The position numbers were made by a program, and so were the translations under genes. The notes under the pieces were generated by a model. It ran no database searches, was not told the DNA's origin, and was given only the letters and a program-made list of their open reading frames with translations. DNA of 64,000 nt, from positions 124,001 through 188,000 of the forward strand of contig NZ_BDOQ01000001.1 of NCBI RefSeq assembly GCF_003112435.1, written 5' to 3'. The DNA comes from Novimethylophilus kurashikiensis (GTDB lineage: Bacteria > Pseudomonadota > Gammaproteobacteria > Burkholderiales > Methylophilaceae). This document shows, one piece after another, positions 35,707 to 45,445 of this stretch. How positions within the stretch are numbered: position 1 is the first letter of the stretch; every line of letters starts with the position of its first letter.

Positions 35707-36810
35707 TCAAGTGACGGCGGACGCATGAATGGCGACGGGAATGCGATGACTCCCGAACGGTTTTTCGAATTCGCCAAACCGCCCGGCGATGCGGTGGCCG
35801 CAGTTGGGGCATTGGCCGTGCAGCGATAGGTCGTAATGACCGATGTTGTACCAATCGCGCACGATTACGGCGTGATGGCACGTTGGACAATACGTGGTGC
35901 CGCCTTCGGCGTCGTGTACGTTGCCGGTATAGACGTAATGCAGCCCGGCATCGAGAGCAATGCGTCGTGCACGGGTGAGCGTGGCGGAAGGCGTGGCCGG
36001 AACGTCGGGCATTTTCCAATCGGGATGGAAGGCGGAGAAATGCAGCGGCACATCGGGGCCGAGTTCCTTGAACACCCATGCGCTGAGTTCACGGATTTCC
36101 TTGTCCGAGTCGTTATGGCCGGGAATCAGCAGCGTCGTGATTTCGAGCCAGCAATCGGTCTCGTGATGGACGTAGGACAGCGTATCCAGGATGTGCTTGA
36201 GATGCGAGCCGGTGAGCCTATAGTAAAAGTCCTCGGTGAATGCCTTGAGATCGATGTTGGCCGCGTCCATCTTAGCGAAGAACTCTCGGCGCGGTTCGGC
36301 GTGGATATAACCAGCCGTGACTGCGACGGTTTGGATGCCGAGCGCGTGGCAAGCATCGGCGGTATCGAGTGCGTATTCGAGAAATATCACCGGATCGTTA
36401 TAGGTGAAGGCGACGCTCTTGCTGCCGTAGGCGCGGGCTGATGCGGCGATGGCTTGCGGCGTGGCCTGGTCCATCAGCCGATCCATTTCGCGGGATTTGG
36501 AAATATCCCAGTTCTGGCAGAATTTGCAGGCCAGATTGCAGCCGGCTGTCCCGAAGGAAAGAATGCTGGAGCCGGGATAGAAATGATTGAGCGGTTTTTT
36601 CTCGACCGGATCGATGCAAAAGCCTGAAGAGCGGCCGTAGGTCGTGAGTACCATCTGGTCGCCTACTCGACCGCGGACAAAACAGGCGCCGCGCTGGCCT
36701 TCGTGCAGCTTGCAGTCGCGCGGACAGAGGTCACACTGGATGCGGCCGTCGTCCAGCGCGTGCCAATAGCGTGCCGGGTGGCGCTCGTCCTGGGTGATGG
36801 CTTGGTCCAT
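35707..36810 (-). CDS. amrS: AmmeMemoRadiSam system radical SAM enzyme
   Basis: 367-residue radical SAM protein. The cluster motif CNLACKFCQNWD gives Cys91, Cys95, Cys98. An N-terminal Cys set (Cys26, Cys29, Cys33, Cys43 in CDLCPRDCKL...GAC) and two C-terminal CxxC knuckles (YCPTC and QCPNC) suggest zinc-ribbon ends. This is the AmrS pattern, named in TIGRFAMs after co-occurrence with AMMECR1 and Memo proteins. It begins three bases after the stop of the Memo-AMMECR1 fusion gene, so they are one operon. Substrate unknown to me. Confidence 0.9.
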   Translation of the reverse strand: MDQAITQDERHPARYWHALDDGRIQCDLCPRDCKLHEGQRGACFVRGRVGDQMVLTTYGRSSGFCIDPVEKKPLNHFYPGSSILSFGTAGCNLACKFCQNWDISKSREMDRLMDQATPQAIAASARAYGSKSVAFTYNDPVIFLEYALDTADACHALGIQTVAVTAGYIHAEPRREFFAKMDAANIDLKAFTEDFYYRLTGSHLKHILDTLSYVHHETDCWLEITTLLIPGHNDSDKEIRELSAWVFKELGPDVPLHFSAFHPDWKMPDVPATPSATLTRARRIALDAGLHYVYTGNVHDAEGGTTYCPTCHHAVIVRDWYNIGHYDLSLHGQCPNCGHRIAGRFGEFEKPFGSHRIPVAIHASAVT

Positions 36811-36813
36811 GAT

Positions 36814-38169
36814 CTACTCCGTTTCCTTCCATTTCTCTACCGTGTAGCGGTAAAGCTTGACCTCCGGCGACCAGAAATCCTGCGGCAATCCGGCCTTGCG
36901 CTTGAGATGCGCCATGAACTGCCAGGGTTGCGGCAGCTGTTCCCACACCTGCGGCAAAAAGGTGCTGCGATACGGGCCGTATTCGAACACCACGCCGTCG
37001 ATATGCGGCCGCAGCTGCGATAAGGCATCGGCCTCGTCGCTGAACTGCATGGGCTGCTGCGGCGACAGCAGCGAGACCTCCACGCGCACCTGATCGAACT
37101 CCTCGGCAGTTACCGGCGGAAAACGCGGATCGCGGAATGCGGCTGCCAGGGCGTTCTGTCGCACGTCTTCCAACAGCGGGCGCCGCGCTTCCAGCGAACC
37201 GATGCAGCCGCGCAACTGACCGCGTCGCGTCAGTGTGACAAACGTGGCGCCCGGTTCGTTCAACCCATCGCCGGCTTCTGGCTGGATTGCAAGCCCGAGG
37301 CTTTGCGCGATGGCGTTGCGGGCGAGCTTGAGCAGAGTGCGCCCTTTATCGGTAGACGCGTGCGGCTGCTGTGTTTTCTCTTCGGTTAACGCAAACGCCG
37401 CATATCCGACGACACGGTTCTTGTCGCCTGCGGTATCGCCCGAACTGCGCAGGTCCAGCAAGTGCGGCACCAGGCCGTGATGCTTGGCAGCCAGCATCAG
37501 TCCGTTGATAGGCGTACCCCCGCAGGCGCACTCGTGGCTGATGGATTCCTTGAGATGAAGGATGTCGGTGGCGGTGCGCTCGTCCACCTTGCGGGCCTGC
37601 TCATAAGGCAGGTAATGGGATAGATCGGAACTGATGACGATCAAGGTTTCGTCGCCGCCCCATAGCTTTTCCAATACCTCGGCGACCTCGCCTGGCGCCG
37701 CCATGCCGACCGCCAGTGGCAGCAGCTTGAAATCCGGCAGCAGCGATTGCAAGAAGGGCAGGTGCACTTCCAGCGAGTGCTCCAAGGCATGGGCCTGCGG
37801 GCTGACTGTCACTTGCGGCAATTCGGCGATGGTGCGAGCGGCATCGAGATCTATTTCGACGCGGCCGAGCGGTGTTTCGAAGGCGTCGGACCCCGGCAAG
37901 GCGAGTCCGCGCACGGCGACTCGATGCGTCGGCCCTAGCAGGATGACGCGCTTGATCTCCCTGGCTCGGGAAGCCAGCAAGGCGTAGCCGCTGGCAGCCA
38001 CGGGCCCGGAGTAGATATAGCCGGCGTGCGGCACGATGAGCGCCTTCGGCTTGAGCGGCGGTGCTTCGGGCTGGGCATGCATGAGCATGGCCTGGATGTC
38101 GTGGCTCAACTCGGCTGGGTCACTGGGGTAGAACATGCCGGCGACGGCGGCGGGACGGGTGGTGGGCAT
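36814..38169 (-). CDS. AmmeMemoRadiSam proteins B and A fused (Memo-AMMECR1)
   Basis: 451 residues. The Memo (class III extradiol dioxygenase-like) domain covers about 1-265 with candidate metal or active-site His48 (VPHAGYIYSG), His82, His131 and His136 (EHSLEVHLPF), plus SSDLSHY and Cys214/Cys216. The AMMECR1 domain (about 275-451) has RRGQLRGCIGSLEA and FRDPRFPPVTAEEF. In many genomes these are separate genes. The ATG at 38169 follows AGGAGG. The upstream divergent gene is ispD, 82 bases away. Confidence 0.9.
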   Translation of the reverse strand: MPTTRPAAVAGMFYPSDPAELSHDIQAMLMHAQPEAPPLKPKALIVPHAGYIYSGPVAASGYALLASRAREIKRVILLGPTHRVAVRGLALPGSDAFETPLGRVEIDLDAARTIAELPQVTVSPQAHALEHSLEVHLPFLQSLLPDFKLLPLAVGMAAPGEVAEVLEKLWGGDETLIVISSDLSHYLPYEQARKVDERTATDILHLKESISHECACGGTPINGLMLAAKHHGLVPHLLDLRSSGDTAGDKNRVVGYAAFALTEEKTQQPHASTDKGRTLLKLARNAIAQSLGLAIQPEAGDGLNEPGATFVTLTRRGQLRGCIGSLEARRPLLEDVRQNALAAAFRDPRFPPVTAEEFDQVRVEVSLLSPQQPMQFSDEADALSQLRPHIDGVVFEYGPYRSTFLPQVWEQLPQPWQFMAHLKRKAGLPQDFWSPEVKLYRYTVEKWKETE

Positions 38170-38251
38170 GGCGCTTTCCTCCTGCGTTTCGCGTGTATCT
38201 GCGAGCGTGGGGGCCAAACGGCGGGAATCAAGGGCGTGTTATGATTTTACG

Positions 38252-38941
38252 ATGTCAAATCACGTACTCATCCCCGCTGCCGGCGCGGGAAGCCGCATGG
38301 GCGGAACCGTGCCCAAGCAGTATTTGCCCTTGCTCGACAAACCTTTGATCCATCATACGCTGTCGGTGTTCAATGAACATCCGTGCGTGCACGGATTAGC
38401 CGTCGTCATCAGCCCCGAAGATGGCTGGTGGGATACCTACGATTGGTCGGCATTCGGCGACCGCCTGACGGTGTTGCGCTGCGGCGGGGAAACCCGTGCG
38501 GCCTCTGTGCTGAACGGCTTGAAAGCCATGGAATGGGACGACGAGGATTGGGTGTTGGTGCACGATGCTGCGCGTCCCTGTATTACTGCAACCTTGCTAG
38601 ACCGCTTGTTCGACGAATTGCGCGAGGATGAAGTCGGCGGCCTGCTCGCGGTGCCCGTGGCCGATACGCTGAAACGCGCCGGGGTTGGGCAACGCGTGGC
38701 TTCTACCGAGCCGCGCGAAAGCTTGTGGCAGGCGCAAACGCCCCAAATGTTTCACTACGGATTGCTGAAGCGTGCGCTGGAATCCTTCGGCAGCAACATG
38801 CCGACCGACGAAGCCCAGGCCGTGGAGCGGCTCGGCTTTGCGCCTAAGCTGATATTGGGCGAGCGCAACAATCTCAAAGTCACTTTTCCCGAGGATCTGG
38901 ATATGGCCGGCATGCTGTTGCAGGCACGGAGGCAGCTATGA
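38252..38941 (+). CDS. ispD: 2-C-methyl-D-erythritol 4-phosphate cytidylyltransferase
   Basis: 229-residue MEP-pathway enzyme that makes CDP-methylerythritol for isoprenoid synthesis. The CTP-binding motif [19 protein letters not shown], then [15 protein letters not shown] and PTDEAQAVE are all present. The ATG at 38252 has no clear ribosome site, but the conserved N-terminus begins at once (NHVLIPAAG). Overlaps ispF by four bases (ATGA), the standard ispDF arrangement. Confidence 0.95.
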   Translation: MSNHVLIPAAGAGSRMGGTVPKQYLPLLDKPLIHHTLSVFNEHPCVHGLAVVISPEDGWWDTYDWSAFGDRLTVLRCGGETRAASVLNGLKAMEWDDEDWVLVHDAARPCITATLLDRLFDELREDEVGGLLAVPVADTLKRAGVGQRVASTEPRESLWQAQTPQMFHYGLLKRALESFGSNMPTDEAQAVERLGFAPKLILGERNNLKVTFPEDLDMAGMLLQARRQL

Positions 38942-39417
38942 AATTTCGCATCGGGCACGGTTTCGACGTGCATCAGCTGGTCGAAGGCCGCAAGTGCATC
39001 ATCGGCGGGGTGGATATCCCGCATGAAAAAGGCTTGAAAGGCCACTCCGACGCTGACGTTCTGCTGCATGCCATTTGCGACGCCTTGCTGGGTGCCGCAG
39101 CGTTGGGCGACATCGGCAAGCATTTCCCCGATACCGACCCGCGCTTCAAGGGCATCGACAGCCGCGAGCTGCTGCGGCACGTCGTCGCATTGCTTGCAGA
39201 GAAAGGCTATCGCGTGGGCAATGTGGACGGGACGATTATCGCTGAAGCGCCCAAAATGGCGCCGCATATCCTCAAAATGCGTGAACACATCGCCGCCGAC
39301 ATGAAAGTCGATCTCGATCAGGTCAACGTCAAGGCCACGACCACCGAAAAACTGGGCTTCACCGGGCGCGGTGAAGGCATTGCGGCGGAGGCAGTGTGTT
39401 TGATTTCATCGATTTAG
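38938..39417 (+). CDS. ispF: 2-C-methyl-D-erythritol 2,4-cyclodiphosphate synthase
   Basis: 159-residue trimeric zinc enzyme of the MEP pathway. Starts [14 protein letters not shown] with the zinc Asp and His in GFDVH, then [20 protein letters not shown] and [17 protein letters not shown]. Normal length, coupled to ispD. Confidence 0.97.
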   Translation: MKFRIGHGFDVHQLVEGRKCIIGGVDIPHEKGLKGHSDADVLLHAICDALLGAAALGDIGKHFPDTDPRFKGIDSRELLRHVVALLAEKGYRVGNVDGTIIAEAPKMAPHILKMREHIAADMKVDLDQVNVKATTTEKLGFTGRGEGIAAEAVCLISSI

Positions 39418-39621
39418 GAACGCTTACCCAATAGTGAAATGATGGGCTTGTGCTAGTGCTAAAACCGCGTTTAAGCACCTGTTTTTAAGGGAATATTTTT
39501 CGTGTAACCTGAACTAAATCCGGCTTGAGGCTGTCTGCGGAATGAAATGCCCCGGCGAGGGCGTATTGAACGGCGAAAAAGCTCGCCGCCATGTACTGAA
39601 TTCTAGATTGTGAGACTCAAC

Positions 39622-40659
39622 ATGCTGGAAGCGCCTATCCCGGAAAACGAAAAGGAACGTATCGCCTCGCTGCGCCGGATGCTGTTGCTGGCAACGCCGG
39701 ATGAAGCGATTTTCAACCGTATCACGCGCATCGCACAGCAGTTCTTCAATACCCAGATCGTCCTCATTTCCCTGCTCGACGAGAACCGCCAGTGGTTTAA
39801 ATCCTGCGTCGGCCTGCCTGTTCGCGAAACCCCGCGCAATATCTCGTTCTGTGGTCATGCCATTATGCAGGACGATATCTTGGTCGTTGAAGATGCGCTC
39901 GACGATGAGCGTTTTCGCGACAACCCTTTAGTCACCGGCGACCCCATGATCCGCTTCTATGCAGGGCGACCCCTGCGGAATTTCGAGGGGCACAAGGTCG
40001 GTACGCTGTGCCTCATCGACCCTGCGCCGCGGACACTCAACTTCAGCGAACGCCTGCTGCTCGACGACTTGGGGCATTTGGTCGAAGACGCTTTCGTAGT
40101 GCGCGAACTCAAGCGACGGCATCAGGAGGTACTGGATTTTGCCGACGAATCGATCCGCGACAGCTATCTCGACCCGATGCTGAATATCTGGAACCGGCGT
40201 GCCATCACCAGCATCCTGGAGCAGGAAAAAGCGCGTTCCGAGCGCGACGGCAATCCGTTTTCGATTCTTTTACTCGACCTCGACCGTTTTAAGCAGATCA
40301 ACGACACGCATGGGCATTTGATCGGCGACAAGGTGCTTGCCAGCGTGACTTCGCTCATCGTCAACACCCTTCGGCCATACGACCATCTGGGAAGGTTCGG
40401 CGGCGAGGAATTTCTCGTCGTACTGCCCAATACTTCCCAGCAAGAGGCCATTTCTGTGGCGGAACGCATCCGCGCCCATGTGGCCGAGCAGGGGGCGTGG
40501 GTAGCGGGTAGCCAATTTGGGGTGACGGTGAGCATCGGCGTCATGGGATGGAGTCCGGCCGTGCATGCCCTGGAGCTTGAAAAGTTGCTGCAAGGCGCGG
40601 ACGATTTGTTGTACGCCTCAAAGCGTGGCGGACGCAACCGGGTTAGCGCGGTGGCTTGA
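39622..40659 (+). CDS. GAF-GGEEF diguanylate cyclase
   Basis: 345-residue cytoplasmic cyclase. GAF domain at about 12-150 (CGHAIMQDDILVVEDA, FYAGRPLRNFEGHKVGTLC), GGDEF domain at about 185-340 with LDLDRFKQINDTHGH and the active variant GGEEF near 260, preceded by an RPYD inhibitory site. The ATG at 39622 has GAG at good spacing; a GTG four codons earlier lacks a site. It starts a run with a BLUF gene 18 bases downstream and an EAL gene 30 bases further. Its GAF is close in sequence to that of the 5390 protein. Confidence 0.92.
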   Translation: MLEAPIPENEKERIASLRRMLLLATPDEAIFNRITRIAQQFFNTQIVLISLLDENRQWFKSCVGLPVRETPRNISFCGHAIMQDDILVVEDALDDERFRDNPLVTGDPMIRFYAGRPLRNFEGHKVGTLCLIDPAPRTLNFSERLLLDDLGHLVEDAFVVRELKRRHQEVLDFADESIRDSYLDPMLNIWNRRAITSILEQEKARSERDGNPFSILLLDLDRFKQINDTHGHLIGDKVLASVTSLIVNTLRPYDHLGRFGGEEFLVVLPNTSQQEAISVAERIRAHVAEQGAWVAGSQFGVTVSIGVMGWSPAVHALELEKLLQGADDLLYASKRGGRNRVSAVA

Positions 40660-40677
40660 CGCTAGTACAGAGGAATC

Positions 40678-41094
40678 ATGCAAAACTTATCGCGCCTGTT
40701 ATACGTCAGTACCGCAGCCAACCTCGTTACTGAGGCCGATTTGTTTCAGATCCTCGAAACGTCGCGGACGAATAATCATGAAGTCGGTATCACTGGTGTA
40801 TTGTGCGGGAGCGGTCGGCACTTTATTCAGGTACTCGAAGGCCATGAGCACGATTTGATGCGGATGTATGTAAAAATTATCGACGATCCGCGGCACCGGG
40901 ATTGTTTCTTAATCGGGCTAGTGCCTATTGCACAGCGGATGTTCGAGCAATGGTCCATGGGCTATATTCAACAAAGCCATGAGGATATTCTGCTGGAACA
41001 GCAGGAGTTGATGAGCTGCCGTCCTTATAAGGATGAAGACGGCGAGCTCATCCGTATCATGAAACGCATCCTCAACAGGCTCAAACCGGCCTGA
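40678..41094 (+). CDS. BLUF-domain blue-light sensor protein
   Basis: 138 residues, single-domain. The flavin-binding BLUF features are present: Tyr9 (RLLYVST), Asn33 (NNHEVGITGVL), Gln51 (HFIQVLEG) and Trp92 followed by Ser-Met (QWSMGY). The remaining 40 residues form a helical cap (KDEDGELIRIMKRILNRL). No output domain is attached, so it should act on a partner. The immediate neighbours are a diguanylate cyclase and an EAL protein, and the three are closely spaced. Confidence 0.93.
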   Translation: MQNLSRLLYVSTAANLVTEADLFQILETSRTNNHEVGITGVLCGSGRHFIQVLEGHEHDLMRMYVKIIDDPRHRDCFLIGLVPIAQRMFEQWSMGYIQQSHEDILLEQQELMSCRPYKDEDGELIRIMKRILNRLKPA

Positions 41095-41124
41095 TGCGTG
41101 GGAATCAGCAAGGGAAGCTAGACA

Positions 41125-41919
41125 ATGTCAAGAATCGCAGATATCAAATCCGTCGATGATTTTGTACCTGTAGGGTGCAAGGAATGCCGCAACAAGGAAG
41201 CGCTTGGGCTCGATTTTTCCATGGCGTTTCAGCCCATCGTCGATATCGAGACCCACGGGGTGTTCGGTTATGAAGCCCTCGTGCGAGGGCTTAACAACGA
41301 GGCAGCCTACACGGTTCTGGAGCAGCTCAACGACAACAATCGCTATCGCTTCGACCAAACCATACGCGTCAAGGCCATCGATCTTGCGAGCAGCCTGGGC
41401 TTGCAAGGCATGTTGAGTATCAACTTCCTGCCTAATGCGGTTTACAAGCCGGAAACCTGTATCCGCGCCACGCTCGAGGCCGCGTCCGAGATGGGGTTCC
41501 CTACCGAACGCATCATGTTCGAAGTGACCGAGGGCGAAAAAGTCACCGACCACGCCCATCTGCACGGTATTTTCGCCGAGTACAAGAAGCACAACTTTAC
41601 GACTGCCATCGATGACTTCGGCGCAGGCTACGCCGGTCTCAACCTTCTGGCCGACTGGCAGCCAGACGTCATCAAGCTCGACATGGCGCTGACTCGCAAT
41701 ATCGACAAGGACCGTGTGCGACGCTCGCTGGTGTTCGCCATTTTGACCGCTTGTCGGGAGTTGGAGATCAAGGTGATCGCGGAAGGCATCGAAAGCCGGG
41801 AGGAATGTTTGATCCTGGCCGAGCAGGGCGTTCGATTGTTCCAGGGATATTACTTTGCGAAGCCGGGATTCGAGACGTTGCCGGAAATCCCCGAAGAAAT
41901 CTGGTCGACGCTGGTTTAA
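41125..41919 (+). CDS. Stand-alone EAL phosphodiesterase
   Basis: 264-residue EAL protein. Catalytic residues all present: YEALVRG, SINFLP, EVTEGE, IDDFGAGYAG, VIKLDM, AEGIES, FQGYY. A short N-terminal Cys pair (GCKECRNKEA) precedes the domain. In several bacteria a BLUF domain and an EAL domain of this type are one protein (BlrP1, YcgF/BluF); here they are two genes 30 bases apart. Its 3' end overlaps the Smr gene end by four bases. Confidence 0.93.
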   Translation: MSRIADIKSVDDFVPVGCKECRNKEALGLDFSMAFQPIVDIETHGVFGYEALVRGLNNEAAYTVLEQLNDNNRYRFDQTIRVKAIDLASSLGLQGMLSINFLPNAVYKPETCIRATLEAASEMGFPTERIMFEVTEGEKVTDHAHLHGIFAEYKKHNFTTAIDDFGAGYAGLNLLADWQPDVIKLDMALTRNIDKDRVRRSLVFAILTACRELEIKVIAEGIESREECLILAEQGVRLFQGYYFAKPGFETLPEIPEEIWSTLV

Positions 41920-42449
41920 CTCGACTTGAGCAGCACGACCACAGCCCCGGCGCCGCCATCCACCTGCCGCGCCTGGCAATAGGCAATCACTTCATCCCGC
42001 TGCATTAGCCAGCTTCTGAGTTTGTTCTTGAGTACCGGCTCGCGGTTGCGCGAGCCGAGTCCCTTGCCGTGAATAATGCGCACGCAACGGATGCCCCGTT
42101 TCTTGCACTGGTTGAGAAAGTCGGCAGTGTAGGCGCGAGCTTCGTCGACCAGCATGCCGTGCAGGTCCAGCTGCTGCTGGATGACCCAATGGCCGCGGCG
42201 TAGCTTGCGCAGAATATCCGGAGAGTGGCCGTCGCGTAGGTACAGCAGTTCCTCGCCCGTTTCCAGTTCGTGGGCCGGCATGTAGTCGTCCGAAAGCGAA
42301 TCCTTGAGTGCCTGCTGTTCATCGCGGATCAGCTGCATGGGGATGGGCTTGGGCGGAGACGGGCGGTGCAGGATACGGTCGTGCTTGAGCGGCTTGGCAT
42401 CCTTGACTGCCTCGCGGAACAGATGGAGGTCATCGGTATCGTCGCTCAT
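41916..42449 (-). CDS. Smr-domain protein
   Basis: 177 residues. The C-terminal Smr domain (about 95-177) has LDLHGMLVDEARAYTADFL and RIIHGKGLGSRNREPVLKNKL, both typical of the endonuclease domain shared with MutS2 and the SmrA/SmrB proteins. The N-terminal half is charged and lacks a domain. Smr proteins cut RNA or DNA; SmrB acts on collided ribosomes in E. coli, but whether this one is its equivalent is not shown. Confidence 0.88.
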   Translation of the reverse strand: MSDDTDDLHLFREAVKDAKPLKHDRILHRPSPPKPIPMQLIRDEQQALKDSLSDDYMPAHELETGEELLYLRDGHSPDILRKLRRGHWVIQQQLDLHGMLVDEARAYTADFLNQCKKRGIRCVRIIHGKGLGSRNREPVLKNKLRSWLMQRDEVIAYCQARQVDGGAGAVVVLLKSS

Positions 42450-42535
42450 GGTGCAACTTTATCATGCAGAAGACGTGTAAATGAAACGGGCCGGCGCTGT
42501 CGCCAGCCCGGCCCGTGGGTATTACGACCGGTAAA

Positions 42536-43528
<993 letters not shown>

Positions 43529-43578
43529 CTAGCGTAATTAAGGTGGGGCGCGGTTGCCGCGCTAACCCCAGAAACGCA

Positions 43579-43600
43579 GGAAGGCGCTGCTGCGCCTTCC
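43579..43600 (-). terminator. Hairpin after the peroxiredoxin gene
   Basis: Nine-bp perfect stem GGAAGGCGC / GCGCCTTCC with loop TGCT, 36 bases past the peroxiredoxin stop. A T-poor tail makes it a modest terminator that could allow some read-through to trxB. Confidence 0.55.
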
Positions 43601-43635
43601 TTGGTTACAGCCTATTGTGCTGAAAAATAAGCCGA

Positions 43636-44238
43636 TTACAGGCTTTCAGCGTTGGAAGCCAGGTACTTGGCCACGCCTTCCGGAGAAGCGTTCATGCCGG
43701 GCTTGCCCTTGTTCCAGCCAGCCGGGCAGACTTCACCGTGCTGTTCGAAGAATTGCAGCGCGTCGACCATGCGCAGCATTTCGTCGATGTTGCGGCCCAG
43801 CGGCAGGTCGTTCACCACTTGGTGACGCACGATGCCGGTGGCATCGATCAGGAAGGAACCGCGGTAAGCCACGCCTGCATCGGCTTCAACGTCGTAAGCC
43901 TTGGCGATTTCGTGCTTGATGTCGGCAACCAGCGGATAGCCGACTTGGCCGATACCGCCGTTGTTGACTGCGGTGTTCTTCCAAGCCAGGTGGGTGAACT
44001 GGGAGTCGATGGACACGCCAATGACTTCAACGCCGCGGGACTTGAATTCGTTCAGGCGGTGGTCGAATGCGATCAACTCGGACGGGCACACGAAGGTGAA
44101 GTCCAGCGGATAGAAGAAGATCACAGCAGGCTTGCCCTTGATGTGGGCAGCCAGATTGAAGTTTTCGTTGATGGTGTTGTCGCCCATGACGGCAACAGCG
44201 GTGAAATTGGGAGCGGCTTTGCCTACGAGAACGGCCAT
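43636..44238 (-). CDS. 2-Cys peroxiredoxin (AhpC/Tsa family)
   Basis: 200-residue peroxidase that reduces peroxides with thioredoxin-type reductants. Peroxidatic Cys51 in DFTFVCPSELIAF and resolving Cys171 in EVCPAGWNKG. The GGIG loop (94-97) is present while the C-terminal tail (YLASNAESL) lacks the YF motif of hyperoxidation-sensitive eukaryotic forms, so I expect a robust enzyme. An inverted repeat at 44274-44298 covers its likely promoter. Followed by trxB. Confidence 0.94.
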   Translation of the reverse strand: MAVLVGKAAPNFTAVAVMGDNTINENFNLAAHIKGKPAVIFFYPLDFTFVCPSELIAFDHRLNEFKSRGVEVIGVSIDSQFTHLAWKNTAVNNGGIGQVGYPLVADIKHEIAKAYDVEADAGVAYRGSFLIDATGIVRHQVVNDLPLGRNIDEMLRMVDALQFFEQHGEVCPAGWNKGKPGMNASPEGVAKYLASNAESL

Positions 44239-44273
44239 GGTAAATCCTCCAGTGTTGTTGTTGAACGAAAGTT

Positions 44274-44298
44274 GGACAATATTCTATATATATTGTCC
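44274..44298. promoter_or_regulatory. Interrupted palindrome in the peroxiredoxin promoter region
   Basis: GGACAATA and TATTGTCC are perfect 8-base arms separated by nine AT-rich bases, about 36-60 bases before the peroxiredoxin start. A TATAGAAT-like -10 lies inside on the minus strand, so a bound dimer would block or assist the polymerase. OxyR or an Rrf2 regulator could be involved; the match to the OxyR consensus is not good. Confidence 0.5.
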
Positions 44299-44521
44299 TG
44301 CCATTAATAATTAATAATCTCAATTACACTGATAAGTTTTTTAAAATCATACGTTGATGTCGTGAATTCATCGGCCTCATCGGGTATGATTTACGCAGCT
44401 TGCAAATGACGTCTGCCATGCCTTGTGTGCAGGCATTGAACGAGTCATTATTTTATTGAATTTTTTGGATAAGTTCCGGCGTTTTCGCACTTCGCGCTTC
44501 GCCGGCCAGAGGAGTGACGCC

Positions 44522-45397
44522 ATGCCACCGATACTCGATTTTCCCGTTTCCGACTGGAACGCGACGTTTTCCGCCGAAACCCAGCAGGAAGCCATGAACG
44601 GGATTGAAACGGGAAACGTGCTGCTGTTTCCCCAACTTCCGTTCGTGCTGGAAGGTAACGAAAAACGCTTCCTCACGCCGGATACCGTCGGCAAGAGCAA
44701 GAACGTCAGCTACGACCTCAACACCGGCGTTTTACGCGGGACCAGTCTCGAAGGGCAGGACGCCGAGCAACTCAAGGGCATGATACACCGCTTTGCGAGC
44801 GCGAGCCGCGACCTGGTCTTCCGTCTGCTGCCGCATTACCAGCAAGACATTGTGTGCGGCCGTACCAGCTACCGTCCGGTCGAAATCAAGGGCCGCGCTT
44901 CATCCTGGCGCAAGGATGATACCCGTCTCCATGTCGATGCTTTTCCCTCCGCACCGGTTCAGGATAAAAGGTTGCTGCGCGTGTTCAGCAACGTCAATCC
45001 CAACGGCGATGCTCGGGTCTGGCGCGTGGGCGGGGCGTTCGAGGATATCGCCAAGCGCTTCATGCCGAACATTCCGGGCCCGATGTTCGGCAGCAGCCAG
45101 CTGCTGCAATGGCTGCACATCACCAAGAGCCGCCGCAGCGCCTACGACCATTTCATGCTGCAACTCCACGACAGCATGAAAGCCGACCCGGATTACCAGG
45201 CCAAGGGCGAACAGATCACCTTTAATTTCCAACCGGGGACGACCTGGATGGTCTTCACCGACCAGGTGCCGCATGCGGTGATGTCCGGTCAGTATCTGCT
45301 GGAGCAGACCTTCTACCTGCCGGTGTCGGCTATGGCCGATCCGACGCGCTCGCCGCTGCAAGTGCTGGAGCGAATGACTGAGCGCTCGCTGACCTGA
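44522..45397 (+). CDS. kdoO: Kdo hydroxylase (Fe(II)/2-oxoglutarate-dependent)
   Basis: 291-residue enzyme that hydroxylates Kdo of LPS to Ko, as described for KdoO of Burkholderia and Yersinia. It starts MPPILDFPVSDWNATFSAET; iron ligands are seen as His137 and Asp139 (RLHVDAFPS) and His251 (PHAVMSGQY). AGGAG precedes the ATG at 44522; the open frame upstream lacks a site. The gene stands alone, before ftsK. If active, this organism's inner core carries Ko, a lipid A-Kdo modification. Confidence 0.85.
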   Translation: MPPILDFPVSDWNATFSAETQQEAMNGIETGNVLLFPQLPFVLEGNEKRFLTPDTVGKSKNVSYDLNTGVLRGTSLEGQDAEQLKGMIHRFASASRDLVFRLLPHYQQDIVCGRTSYRPVEIKGRASSWRKDDTRLHVDAFPSAPVQDKRLLRVFSNVNPNGDARVWRVGGAFEDIAKRFMPNIPGPMFGSSQLLQWLHITKSRRSAYDHFMLQLHDSMKADPDYQAKGEQITFNFQPGTTWMVFTDQVPHAVMSGQYLLEQTFYLPVSAMADPTRSPLQVLERMTERSLT

Positions 45398-45445
45398 TTC
45401 AAACCGCACTGTAGGGATTCGCGAGAATGGCTTAAAATCTTGAAT

